Shown: in pieces, positions 54,865 through 63,406 of the stretch
Layout of the letters: every line of letters starts with the position of its first letter
How positions within the stretch are numbered: position 1 is the stretch's first letter
Assembly: GCA_004295015.1 (NCBI GenBank)
Contig: SHNE01000021.1
Location: 1-64,000 of the forward strand
Direction of reading: 5' to 3'
From: Bacteroidota bacterium
Lineage (GTDB): Bacteria; Bacteroidota; Bacteroidia; AKYH767-A; 2013-40CM-41-45
DNA length: 64,000 nt
Program-made: the position numbers and the translations under genes
Notes under the pieces: generated by a model
What the model was told of the DNA's origin: nothing
Seen by the model: only the letters and a program-made list of their open reading frames with translations
Database searches by the model: none

Positions 54865-56136
54865 ATGCTTCAATTAAGCGTTCTGAGGGAAAATCCCAAT
54901 GAAGTTATCGAAAGGCTGGCTGTCAAAAATTTTGATGCTGCTGAACTCGTTCCTCTGATTTTGAAATTGGATGAAGACAGACGAGCGGTTCAAAATGAAC
55001 ACGACTCCTTACTCAATCAACAGAATACCCTGGCGAAGGAGGTCGGTGATCTCTACAAAAAAGGAATGAAAGCCGAAGCTGATGATCTTAAAAATAAAAG
55101 TGCTGCATTGAAATTATCATCGCAGACCTTGAATGATAAACTTAGCCAGATTGAAGAGAGCCTGCATCAGGAATTAGTTAAACTTCCAAATCTGCCTTCT
55201 CCTAAAGTTCCAAGAGGGAAAACTCCGGAAGATAATGAGGTTGTTCATCAGGAAGGAAATATTCCTGCTCTCTATGATGGTGCACAAGCGCATTGGGAGT
55301 TAACAAGTAAATACGATATTATCGATTTTGAGTTGGGAGTTAAACTTACCGGAGCCGGGTTTCCTGTTTACAAAGGAAAAGGAGCCAGACTCCAAAGAGC
55401 CTTGATTAATTATTTTCTTGATAAAGCAACAGAGGCCGGTTACAAAGAAATTCAACCACCGATACTTGTGAACAGAGATTCCGGATATGGTACAGGTCAG
55501 CTGCCCGATAAAGATTCACAGATGTATCATGTCGGTCTGGATGATTATTATCTTATTCCAACTGCAGAAGTTCCTGTTACCAATATTCTTCGTGATGTAA
55601 TCCTTAAGACTGAAGAACTACCTGTCAAAATGTGTGCATATACTCCTTGCTTCCGTCGTGAAGCCGGAAGTTATGGGAAGGATGTGCGTGGATTAAACCG
55701 ATTGCATCAATTTGATAAAGTTGAAATTGTTCAGGTTCATCATCCTGATAATTCTTATGAAGTGCTCGATGAAATGGTAGCTCATGTGTCTGCATTGCTT
55801 CGTGCTTTACAACTTCCCTTTCGGATTCTTCGTCTGTGTGGTGGTGATATGAGTTTTGGCTCAGCATTAACATACGATTTTGAAGTGTATTCTGCAGCAC
55901 AAAAAAAATGGCTTGAGGTGAGCTCAGTTTCAAATTTCGAAACGTTTCAGTCAAATCGGATGAAACTTCGCTTCCGTCAAGGCACGGATAAACCACAACT
56001 GGCACATACGCTTAATGGTAGTGCATTGGCATTGCCACGCATTGTGGCAGCATTATTGGAAAACAATCAGACGGCCGAGGGGGTTATACTTCCGGATGTG
56101 ATTCGATCTTATACCGGTTTTGATAGCATCAGCTGA
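54865..56136 (+). CDS. serS: Seryl-tRNA synthetase
   Basis: This class II enzyme charges tRNA-Ser (and tRNA-Sec where present) with serine. The 423-residue protein has the N-terminal antiparallel coiled-coil arm (about 25-105) that contacts the tRNA variable loop, then the catalytic domain with motif 1 region (GAGFPVYKGKGARLQRALINYFLD), TAEVPVTN, motif 2 (CFRREAGSYGKDVRGLNRLHQFDKVE), SSVSNFETFQSNR, and motif 3 (NGSALALPRIVAALLENNQ). The length is normal. It is followed 19 bases later by a TPR protein gene. Confidence 0.97.
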   Translation: MLQLSVLRENPNEVIERLAVKNFDAAELVPLILKLDEDRRAVQNEHDSLLNQQNTLAKEVGDLYKKGMKAEADDLKNKSAALKLSSQTLNDKLSQIEESLHQELVKLPNLPSPKVPRGKTPEDNEVVHQEGNIPALYDGAQAHWELTSKYDIIDFELGVKLTGAGFPVYKGKGARLQRALINYFLDKATEAGYKEIQPPILVNRDSGYGTGQLPDKDSQMYHVGLDDYYLIPTAEVPVTNILRDVILKTEELPVKMCAYTPCFRREAGSYGKDVRGLNRLHQFDKVEIVQVHHPDNSYEVLDEMVAHVSALLRALQLPFRILRLCGGDMSFGSALTYDFEVYSAAQKKWLEVSSVSNFETFQSNRMKLRFRQGTDKPQLAHTLNGSALALPRIVAALLENNQTAEGVILPDVIRSYTGFDSIS

Positions 56137-56155
56137 TTTTATTTATTCGTAATCT

Positions 56156-58009
56156 ATGTATACAAAAGAAAAATTTTCCTTGAAGAAATTGCTCTTGATT
56201 TTTATCAGTGGAATTTTTCTTTTCAATCTGATTTCTTTGTCGGTTCAGGCTCAGATAGGTCAGGAGCGCCAGCTTGCTGATCAGTATATGGCAAGTCTGG
56301 AGTATGATAAAGCAGCAGAGTTATATGATAAACTTTTTGACAAAGATCCTTTTGGCACTTACCCAAGTTATCTGCGTTGTCTGATAGGCATGAAAGATTA
56401 TAACGAGGCGGAAAAACTCGTTAAGAAAATTTCACGCAAGCAGCCTGAGAATCTTACCTTCATTTCTGATCTTGGTTATGTGTATTCTCTCCAGGGTGAT
56501 GACACCAAAGCGGCTCAGCAATATGATAAGGCGATCAAATCATTGAGACCTGACCAGGGTACAATCATGACGCTTGCCAATTCATTTATCCAGCGCCAGC
56601 AATGGGAGAATGCGTTGAGCACTTATACGGAAGGAAGAAAGCTTATGCGGGGTATTTATGGGTTTTATTTCGAAACGGCCGAGGTTTATTTTCAGTTGGG
56701 CTATTTTGAGAATATGATTAACGAATACCTTGACGCAGTAGGTGACAATCCAATGGTGCAGCAAAATGTCCTCAATATTCTTCAGGCACGTGTTGGTTTC
56801 GATCCTGAAAACACCAGAAATGATTTATTGCGTACTTCCTTATTAAGAAAGATTCAGCGAAATCCCGAGTACCCCGTGTTTTCAGAAATGTTGATTTGGT
56901 TATTTGTTCAGCAAAAGGATTTCGAGTCGGCACTCATTCAGGCCAAAGGTCTTGATAAACGACAGAAAGAAGACGGTGTAAGAATTTTATCGCTTGGAAA
57001 TCTTGCTACAGCTAATCTCGATTATGAAACGGCCATTAATTGCTATCAATATGTGGTTGACAAAGGGGCTACTTACCCCAATTATATTCAGGCAAGGATG
57101 GAGTTGCTTAATGTGACGAATAAGAAAATTACCTTGAGTAATGTGTATACTCCGGAGGACTTAAAAAAGCTTGAACTTGATTATGAAACTACTTTAGCTG
57201 AATTGGGAAGATCAGCGAAAACGGCGGGACTCATACGCGGCCTTGCTCATCTTCGTGCATTTTATCTTGATGACCCTGATTCTGCATTGACAGACCTTGA
57301 TGAAGCAATAGATTTTCCTGGATTAAGTAAGCAGGTTCAGGCAGAGTGTAAACTTGAACTGGGCGATATACTCTTGTTTGTCGGTAATGTATGGGACTCT
57401 GATTTATTGTATGCACAGGTGGACAAGGATTTTAAAAATGATCCGCTTGGACAAGAGGCGAAGTTTCGAAATGCAAGACTCGACTATTTCAGAGGTGATT
57501 TTTTATGGGCTCAGGCTCAGCTTGATGTATTGAAATCTGCTACTTCACAACTCATAGCAAATGACGCGCTTTCACTTTCATTGCTTATTTCCGATAACAT
57601 GGGTTACGATAGTACGATGGATGCCCTGACTTTATATTCGAAGGCGGACCTGCTTAGTTACCGCAACAAGAATGATGAAGCATTACAAATTCTCGATTCC
57701 CTCATTGTTGATTTTGCCGGTCATTCACTTACTGATGAAGCCCTGTTTAAGGCAGCTAAAATTTATGATGCAAAAAGAAATTGGCAGATGGAAGATTCAC
57801 TCTACGGAAGAATTCTCACTGAGTACCCGGAAGACATATTGGCTGATGACGCTCTTTTTCATCAAGCGGAATTGTATGAGAAGAAGTTTAAAGACAGTTC
57901 GAAAGCTATGAACCTTTATCAGGAATTGTTGACAAAGTATCCGGGTAGTTTGTTTGTAGTCGAAGCTCGTAAACGATTTCGTTCACTTCGTGGTGACGTG
58001 CTCAATTAA
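56156..58009 (+). CDS. Secreted tetratricopeptide-repeat protein
   Basis: The 617-residue protein begins with a basic stretch and a signal-like hydrophobic run (LLLIFISGIFLFNLISLSVQAQIG). Most of the rest is TPR-like helix pairs, for example YMASLEYDKAAELYDKLFDKDPFG, AEKLVKKISRKQPENLTFISDLGYVYSLQGDDTKAAQQYDKAIKS, and near the C-terminus SLYGRILTEYPEDILADDALFHQAELYEKKFKDSSKAMNLYQELLTKYPGS, which resembles the YbgF/BamD-type TPR. It probably acts as a periplasmic scaffold in envelope assembly. The partner is unknown. Confidence 0.8.
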   Translation: MYTKEKFSLKKLLLIFISGIFLFNLISLSVQAQIGQERQLADQYMASLEYDKAAELYDKLFDKDPFGTYPSYLRCLIGMKDYNEAEKLVKKISRKQPENLTFISDLGYVYSLQGDDTKAAQQYDKAIKSLRPDQGTIMTLANSFIQRQQWENALSTYTEGRKLMRGIYGFYFETAEVYFQLGYFENMINEYLDAVGDNPMVQQNVLNILQARVGFDPENTRNDLLRTSLLRKIQRNPEYPVFSEMLIWLFVQQKDFESALIQAKGLDKRQKEDGVRILSLGNLATANLDYETAINCYQYVVDKGATYPNYIQARMELLNVTNKKITLSNVYTPEDLKKLELDYETTLAELGRSAKTAGLIRGLAHLRAFYLDDPDSALTDLDEAIDFPGLSKQVQAECKLELGDILLFVGNVWDSDLLYAQVDKDFKNDPLGQEAKFRNARLDYFRGDFLWAQAQLDVLKSATSQLIANDALSLSLLISDNMGYDSTMDALTLYSKADLLSYRNKNDEALQILDSLIVDFAGHSLTDEALFKAAKIYDAKRNWQMEDSLYGRILTEYPEDILADDALFHQAELYEKKFKDSSKAMNLYQELLTKYPGSLFVVEARKRFRSLRGDVLN

Positions 58010-58063
58010 TCGCTGACCGGGAAACTAATTCTTTATTTATAATCACAAATAAATTTCCGAAAA

Positions 58064-58369
58064 ATGATAGTCTATAATGTTACTGTCAATGTTGATAATG
58101 CAGTTCAGGCGGAATGGCTCGTCTGGATGAAGGAAACGCACATACCCGAAGTGATGCGGACAGGAATGTTTCTGGAGAACAGAATTTTAAAATTGTTAGG
58201 TGACGAAGACTCAGGAGGACATACTTATGCTATTCAGTATACATGCAAGAGCATGAATGAATACAATACATACCAGGAGAAATTTGCTCCCTCACTTCAA
58301 CAAGCACATACAGACAGATATAAAGATAAGTTCGTTGCTTTTCGAACTTTACTCGAACTTGTAACTTAA
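58064..58369 (+). CDS. DUF4286 family protein
   Basis: The 101-residue protein fits the small Bacteroidota DUF4286 family: IVYNVTVNVDNAVQAEWLVWMKETHIPEVMRTGMF at the start, ILKLLGDEDSGGHTYAIQYTC in the middle and HTDRYKDKFVAFRTLLEL at the end. The beta-alpha-beta pattern is that of a dimeric alpha/beta-barrel-like (ferredoxin-like) fold. The function is unknown. It precedes rsmA by 17 bases. Confidence 0.85.
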   Translation: MIVYNVTVNVDNAVQAEWLVWMKETHIPEVMRTGMFLENRILKLLGDEDSGGHTYAIQYTCKSMNEYNTYQEKFAPSLQQAHTDRYKDKFVAFRTLLELVT

Positions 58370-58386
58370 GCCAAACAAAAAATTCT

Positions 58387-59136
58387 ATGCGCACAGTTAC
58401 TGCTAAAAAGCACTTAGGGCAACATTTTCTGAAATCTTCGGAGATTGCGCATACTATTGTGGATGCACTTGAACGGAAGGAAGATTATTCAACCATAATG
58501 GAGATTGGTCCCGGAATGGGAATCCTTACTGATCATTTGTTTCAGTTAAAGGATCAGGATATTTATTTAATTGAGTTGGATAAGGAAGCAGTCGGCTTTC
58601 TGTTAAACAAGTATCCGGAGAAGGCAGCACGTATTATCGAAGCTGATTTTCTTCAACTGGATCTTGGCAGTATTTGTAAGGAGCAATTTGCAATTATAGG
58701 TAACTTCCCTTATAATATATCTACACAAATTTTATTTAAGGTACTGGAAAATCGGGAGCAGGTTCCTGAAGTTGTAGGAATGTTTCAGAAAGAAGTGGCG
58801 GAAAGAATTGCCAGTGGCCCCGGAAACAGGGACTACGGAATCCTGAGTGTATTGATGCAGGCTTACTATAATGTTGAATTGTTGTTTACACTGAATCAGG
58901 AAGATTTTAACCCGGCTCCAAAAGTAAAATCTGCCATCCTGCATTTCAGCCGAAAGGAAAACTTTAACCTGGGTTGTGATCCTGTGCTTTTCAAACGAGT
59001 AATTAAAGCGGCCTTCAACCAACGTCGTAAGACTTTACGAAACGCATTGTCGGTTTTGAATGGAAAGGAAGCCCTGAATGATGTACCATTCCTTGACCTT
59101 CGTGCCGAACAATTATGCTGGAAGCAATTCGTATAA
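58387..59136 (+). CDS. rsmA: 16S rRNA adenine dimethyltransferase
   Basis: RsmA (KsgA) dimethylates A1518 and A1519 in the 3' helix of 16S rRNA late in 30S assembly. The 249-residue protein has KKHLGQHFLKSSEIAHTIVDAL, the SAM-binding EIGPGMGILTDHL, ELDKEAVGFL, the catalytic IIGNFPYNIST and the C-terminal FNQRRKTLRNAL. It is slightly shorter than the E. coli protein (273), mainly at the C-terminus, which is typical of this phylum. Confidence 0.96.
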   Translation: MRTVTAKKHLGQHFLKSSEIAHTIVDALERKEDYSTIMEIGPGMGILTDHLFQLKDQDIYLIELDKEAVGFLLNKYPEKAARIIEADFLQLDLGSICKEQFAIIGNFPYNISTQILFKVLENREQVPEVVGMFQKEVAERIASGPGNRDYGILSVLMQAYYNVELLFTLNQEDFNPAPKVKSAILHFSRKENFNLGCDPVLFKRVIKAAFNQRRKTLRNALSVLNGKEALNDVPFLDLRAEQLCWKQFV

Positions 59137-59210
59137 CTCACCAATAGTATTGCAAAGTATTCTTAATCCTTATTCTGTTCATCTTCATTCGGAAATTTCA
59201 GCCATATAAC

Positions 59211-60161
59211 ATGAATATTCTTTTTGTTGATACAGTTCATCCACTCCTTGAAATTTCACTCAGGAAGTCAGGGCATATTTGTATAGATGGATCTTCCTTC
59301 AATCGTGAAGAGTTGTTGGAAAAAGTAATATCATGCGAAGGATTGGTAATCAGAAGTCGGATACGTATTGATCGCAGCTTTCTTGAAGTTGCACGGCGCT
59401 TGAAGTTTATTGCCAGAGCAGGAGCAGGGATGGAGAATATTGATATCGAAGCAGCACATGAATTTGGAATAGTATGCCTGAACGCTCCTGAAGGAAATAG
59501 GGATGCGGTAGCCGAACAGGCAATTGCCATGATCCTGAGTTTGTTTAATAATTTAAATTCAGCTGATAGGGAAGTACGGGAAGGAAAGTGGCTAAGAGAA
59601 GCCAACAGAGGGCATGAGTTAAAAGGGAAAGTGGTTGGAATTATCGGCTATGGAAATACAGGCAGTTCTTTTGCCAAAAAACTTTCCGGATTTGATTGTA
59701 CTATATTAGTATATGATAAGTATAAAAGTGGTTTTTCCAACTACTTCGTCATTGAATCTGATCTGCAGAATATTTTTGAGAAAGCTGATATTCTAAGCTT
59801 ACATGTTCCACTCAGCGATGAAACAGAATATTTTGTGAATGACGCATTTATTCGGAATTTCAGGAAGAATATATGGCTTGTAAATACATCACGAGGTAAA
59901 TGCCTACGGATGGATGACATGGTGTATCATATGAAAGAAGGAAAAGTACTTGGAGCCTGTCTGGATGTACTGGAATACGAAGATATCTCATTCGAGAAAT
60001 TCGATATACGCCATTCGAATATCCAAAAACTGGATACCTGGCAATACCTGATTCATTCCAGGCGCGTTGTGCTAAGTCCGCACATTGCGGGATGGACATT
60101 TGAATCTCACCAACGAATTTCTGAAGTGCTTTTTGAAAAAATTAACAAACTGAAGTTTTAA
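59211..60161 (+). CDS. D-2-hydroxyacid dehydrogenase, serA-like, no ACT domain
   Basis: The 316-residue protein is an NAD-dependent D-isomer 2-hydroxyacid dehydrogenase. It shows IARAGAGMENIDIEAAHEFGIVCLNAPEGNRDAVAEQAIAMI, the Rossmann loop GIIGYGNTGSSFAKKL, and the catalytic Arg (NTSRGKC), Glu (DVLEYED) and His (LSPHIAGWT). The closest general match is phosphoglycerate dehydrogenase, but it lacks the C-terminal regulatory domain, and an ACT-containing serA is encoded 2 kb away. The substrate could be 3-phosphoglycerate or another 2-hydroxyacid. It converges with the aspartate kinase gene with a 16-base gap. Confidence 0.82.
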   Translation: MNILFVDTVHPLLEISLRKSGHICIDGSSFNREELLEKVISCEGLVIRSRIRIDRSFLEVARRLKFIARAGAGMENIDIEAAHEFGIVCLNAPEGNRDAVAEQAIAMILSLFNNLNSADREVREGKWLREANRGHELKGKVVGIIGYGNTGSSFAKKLSGFDCTILVYDKYKSGFSNYFVIESDLQNIFEKADILSLHVPLSDETEYFVNDAFIRNFRKNIWLVNTSRGKCLRMDDMVYHMKEGKVLGACLDVLEYEDISFEKFDIRHSNIQKLDTWQYLIHSRRVVLSPHIAGWTFESHQRISEVLFEKINKLKF

Positions 60162-60177
60162 TTTTAATCAAGCCGTA

Positions 60178-61452
60178 TTATTTATTTTGCTCTGGTAAGA
60201 CCAGTTGAGCCGTATGTCTGCTTCTTTGCTCGATCAATACAGCACCACTCTTCAGTAACTCGTCTATCGTGGAAGGATAATAATGCCTGATGGTGATCAG
60301 CTTTAGATGCTCATTGTACAACACATTAAATTCTTTTTTAAGATTCTCAATGAGTTGTGGTATTTTAAATGGGTCGTTATCGACACATACCGAAAAAGTA
60401 ATTGCTGAATTCTGCATCAGGTTTATTTTGACGTTCAGTTCGGCAAAAGAACGGTAGATATTCGATAAACTTTCCTCCGCAATGAAAGAAAAATCTCTGG
60501 AAGAAATAGAAAGCAATATTTGATTTGGCTTAAAAATGAAGCAAGGCACCAAAGGTTTAGTTGAAGCATAGGAGGCTATACTTGTTCCTTTATCCGCGGG
60601 AGATTTGAAAGAACGGACTCGCAAAGGAATATTTTTATTCTCCAAAGGTTTGATCGTCTTTGGATGAATGACTGTTGCCCCGTAATAGGTCAGTTCAATG
60701 GCATCGTGATAGCTGATTTCATCAAGCTTTATTGTTTGATCTGAGTATTTCGGATCAGCACTCAGCACACCCGGAACATCTTTCCAGACAACCATTTCCG
60801 ATGCATTGAGGCAATAAGAAAAAATGGCTGCACTGAAGTCAGAGCCTTCCCTGCCCAGTGTCGTAGTGAAGTTTTCTGAAGTTCCTCCAATAAATCCCTG
60901 AGTGATGATGAGGTTTGATTTGTTGTGTAAGGCTGGTATTTTCTCCCTCATTAATTGTTCTGTCAGGTCCCAGTTTATTTTCGCTTCCCGATAACTATTG
61001 TCGGTCTGAATAACGTCTCTTACATCCAGCCAGGTATTATTAATATTGATTTTTTTCAGGTAAGCACTGATAATTTTTGTCGAAAGGACTTCGCCCTGAG
61101 AAACAATCTGATCATAAATAAAATTGTATTCTCGTGATGGTTCTTCTTCAATCACCCATTCAATTTCTATGAAACTATTTTCAACTTCATGGTGAATGGG
61201 GTCTGAAATTGTGAATCCAAGTCCGTTAAGAATTTCACTATGATAGTTTTTTACTTCATTGATATATTTTTCTAAGTCAGGTGATTTGGAGATGTATGCT
61301 TCTGTCACCAGTTCTAAAGCATTGGTTGTTTTTCCCATGGCAGAAATAATTACCACAATTTTATCCTCTTTGTAATTGGATAAAATATTTGCGACATTCT
61401 TTACAGCTTCAGCATCTTTAACCGAAGCTCCACCAAATTTGAAAACCAGCAT
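60178..61452 (-). CDS. lysC: Aspartate kinase, monofunctional
   Basis: The enzyme phosphorylates aspartate, the first step to lysine, methionine, threonine and isoleucine. The 424-residue protein starts LVFKFGGASVKDAEAVKNVANIL (ATP/aspartate site), has IISAMGKTTNALE, IITQGFIGGTSENFTTTLGREGSDFSAAIFS and the phosphate-binding VWKDVPGVLSADP. C-terminal ACT-like strands (ILLSISSRDFSFIAEESLSNIYRSFAELNVKINLMQNSAITFSVCVD) suggest feedback control by an end product. There is no homoserine dehydrogenase fusion. Confidence 0.9.
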   Translation of the reverse strand: MLVFKFGGASVKDAEAVKNVANILSNYKEDKIVVIISAMGKTTNALELVTEAYISKSPDLEKYINEVKNYHSEILNGLGFTISDPIHHEVENSFIEIEWVIEEEPSREYNFIYDQIVSQGEVLSTKIISAYLKKININNTWLDVRDVIQTDNSYREAKINWDLTEQLMREKIPALHNKSNLIITQGFIGGTSENFTTTLGREGSDFSAAIFSYCLNASEMVVWKDVPGVLSADPKYSDQTIKLDEISYHDAIELTYYGATVIHPKTIKPLENKNIPLRVRSFKSPADKGTSIASYASTKPLVPCFIFKPNQILLSISSRDFSFIAEESLSNIYRSFAELNVKINLMQNSAITFSVCVDNDPFKIPQLIENLKKEFNVLYNEHLKLITIRHYYPSTIDELLKSGAVLIEQRSRHTAQLVLPEQNK

Positions 61453-61503
61453 GTATTATTAAATTAATATTTATCCTTATACATTCGATTCAGTACAATT
61501 CCT

Positions 61504-61977
61504 TCAGCAATCGAAATGCTTAATTTGATCTTCGGTCATTTTGCAATCAAGCCATTCAGCTTCAATCTTTGCATCGAGTTTTTTGTAAAAATTAATTGCC
61601 GGGGTGTTCCAGTCCAAAACCTGCCAATGCACTTGTTTTGCTCCTGTAGCCTTGGCTTCCTGAATAAATGCCTTGAATAATTTACTTCCCAGCCCTTTCC
61701 CACGATGAGATTCAGTAATCACCAGATCATCTAGATACAAGCCCTTTCCTTTCCAGGTTGAATATTTCGTGAAATAAAGTGCCATACCGACAATGGTTTC
61801 ATCTATCATTCCAACAAAGAATGAGTAGACCGGTGCCTTACCAAAACCGTCTTCTTCCATATCTGCAAGCGTGTTGCTTACTTCATCAGGAGCTTTCTCA
61901 AAGAGCGCCAGCTCACGGATAAGGTTTAATACACCCGGCAAGTCTTCCTTCGTTCCTTTGCGTATAATATATTCCAC
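61504..61977 (-). CDS. GNAT N-acetyltransferase
   Basis: The 157-residue acetyl-CoA-dependent acetyltransferase has the GNAT core: IIRKGTKEDLPGVLNLIRELALFE at the start, LYLDDLVITESHRGKGLGSKLFKAFIQEAK with the CoA-pyrophosphate loop (RGKGLG), and VHWQVLDWNTPAINFYKKLDAKIEAEWLDCKM. The last part resembles the diamine (spermidine/spermine) N-acetyltransferase branch (SSAT-like). The substrate is not determined. It lies between lysC and serA on the same strand. Confidence 0.88.
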   Translation of the reverse strand: MEYIIRKGTKEDLPGVLNLIRELALFEKAPDEVSNTLADMEEDGFGKAPVYSFFVGMIDETIVGMALYFTKYSTWKGKGLYLDDLVITESHRGKGLGSKLFKAFIQEAKATGAKQVHWQVLDWNTPAINFYKKLDAKIEAEWLDCKMTEDQIKHFDC

Positions 61978-62013
61978 TTTTTTATTGTTATAATGTGTAT
62001 TATTTGCAGACTA

Positions 62014-63246
62014 TCAATATAACTCCCTTACACGGATAGTGTGTTTGACTCCTTTCAATTCATCAAGAGCCTTAGCGGAAGTCTTTTTGTCTACATCTAA
62101 AACCACATAGCCTATTTGATTATTTGTTTTCAAATATTGGCCGAGAATGTTCACGTTCAATTTTGATAGTTTACTATTGATCTCGCCCAAGACACCCGGA
62201 ACGTTTTTATGAATATGAAGCAAGCGATGTGCATCGTGCTGTACCGGCAAACTTAAGGCAGGAACAGAGAGTGAACCTGTAGTGGACCCTGTTTCCAGAA
62301 AACTAATCAGTTTGTTTGCTACATCAATTCCGATATTTTCCTGTGCTTCAACAGTAGATCCTCCAATATGTGGGGTTAAGATAACGTTGTTTAGTTTCTG
62401 TACAGCACATGAGAAAACCTCTTTGTTGTTTTGTGGTTCTACAGGAAACACGTCAGCAGCAAATCCGGCTATATGTCCGCTTTCAATATATTTTTTAATT
62501 GCCAAAATATCTACTACATCACCACGACTAAGGTTAATTACACTACTGCCTTTTTTCATTTTAGCCAGACGGCTTTCATTCAATAAATTTTTAGTAGCAG
62601 CAAGTCCGGGTACATGCAAGGTGAGAATGTCAGAGCGTTTTAATAATTCATCCATTGATTTCACCTGACTCGCATTTCCTAAAATTAACTTAGGTTCGAT
62701 GTCATAGAAAATTACTTTCATGCCCATGTTTTCGGCAAGAACTGACACCTGAGAACCTATATGTCCATAGCCTAGTATTCCCAGGGTTTTTCCACGGATT
62801 TCATAGCTGCTTGAACTATCCTTAAGCCATTTGCCACGATGAGCGGCTTCACTCTTTTCAAAGATCCTGCGAAGAAGATTGATGCAATGCGCTATTACAA
62901 GTTCCGCTACTGATCGCGTATTCGAAAAGGGAGAATTAAATACTGCGATGCCCTGATCAGTAGCCGCATTCATTTCGATTTGATTAGTTCCAATGCAAAA
63001 TGCCCCGATTCCCAATAAACGATTCGCTGCTTTCAGTGCACCTGAATTTAATTGAGTTTTAGATCTGATTCCGATTAAATGTGCCTCTGAAATCATTTCC
63101 TTCAGAAGTTTAGGATCCGGAGAACCACTCATCAACTCAATATTGGAATAACCATGTTCCTTAAATAAAGCGATAGCAGAAGGATGAACACCTTCCAGCA
63201 AGAGGATATTAATTTTTTCTTTCGGAAAACTGGTTTTCTTTTTCAT
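62014..63246 (-). CDS. serA: D-3-phosphoglycerate dehydrogenase with ACT domain
   Basis: The enzyme oxidises 3-phosphoglycerate, the first step of serine synthesis. I use the ATG at 63246 (410 residues, the length of E. coli SerA) over a TTG four codons upstream. Key segments match the E. coli type closely: NILLLEGVHPSAIALFKEHGY, CIGTNQIEMNAA, FNSPFSNTRSVAELVIAHCINLLRR, GILGYGHIGSQVSVLAENMG, the catalytic Arg (NLSRGDVVD), Glu (DVFPVEPQ) and His (LTPHIGGSTVEAQENIG), then a C-terminal ACT domain (HIHKNVPGVLGEINSKLSKLNVNILGQYL) that probably senses serine. It is divergent from fbp. Confidence 0.95.
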   Translation of the reverse strand: MKKKTSFPKEKINILLLEGVHPSAIALFKEHGYSNIELMSGSPDPKLLKEMISEAHLIGIRSKTQLNSGALKAANRLLGIGAFCIGTNQIEMNAATDQGIAVFNSPFSNTRSVAELVIAHCINLLRRIFEKSEAAHRGKWLKDSSSSYEIRGKTLGILGYGHIGSQVSVLAENMGMKVIFYDIEPKLILGNASQVKSMDELLKRSDILTLHVPGLAATKNLLNESRLAKMKKGSSVINLSRGDVVDILAIKKYIESGHIAGFAADVFPVEPQNNKEVFSCAVQKLNNVILTPHIGGSTVEAQENIGIDVANKLISFLETGSTTGSLSVPALSLPVQHDAHRLLHIHKNVPGVLGEINSKLSKLNVNILGQYLKTNNQIGYVVLDVDKKTSAKALDELKGVKHTIRVRELY

Positions 63247-63376
63247 ATCACTGCTCAAATTGTCGATTCGTTTATTCTTGCGCGAAGATAATTCATTTCC
63301 AGCGCTTTTTCATTGATTTTTCGGGCTTGAGCCCCGATTATTTTGTAAATATTTCATTCGGTTCTAGGGTATTTAT

Positions 63377-63384
63377 TAGCTTTG
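63377..63384 (+). promoter_or_regulatory. -7 box of fbp
   Basis: TAGCTTTG (63377-63384) matches TAnnTTTG and lies 22 bases before the ATG at 63407. A TTTC at 63352-63355 is 21 bases upstream, a 3-of-4 match to the -33 element. Confidence 0.5.
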
Positions 63385-63406
63385 CAAAACAAATAAGCAC
63401 ACACAA

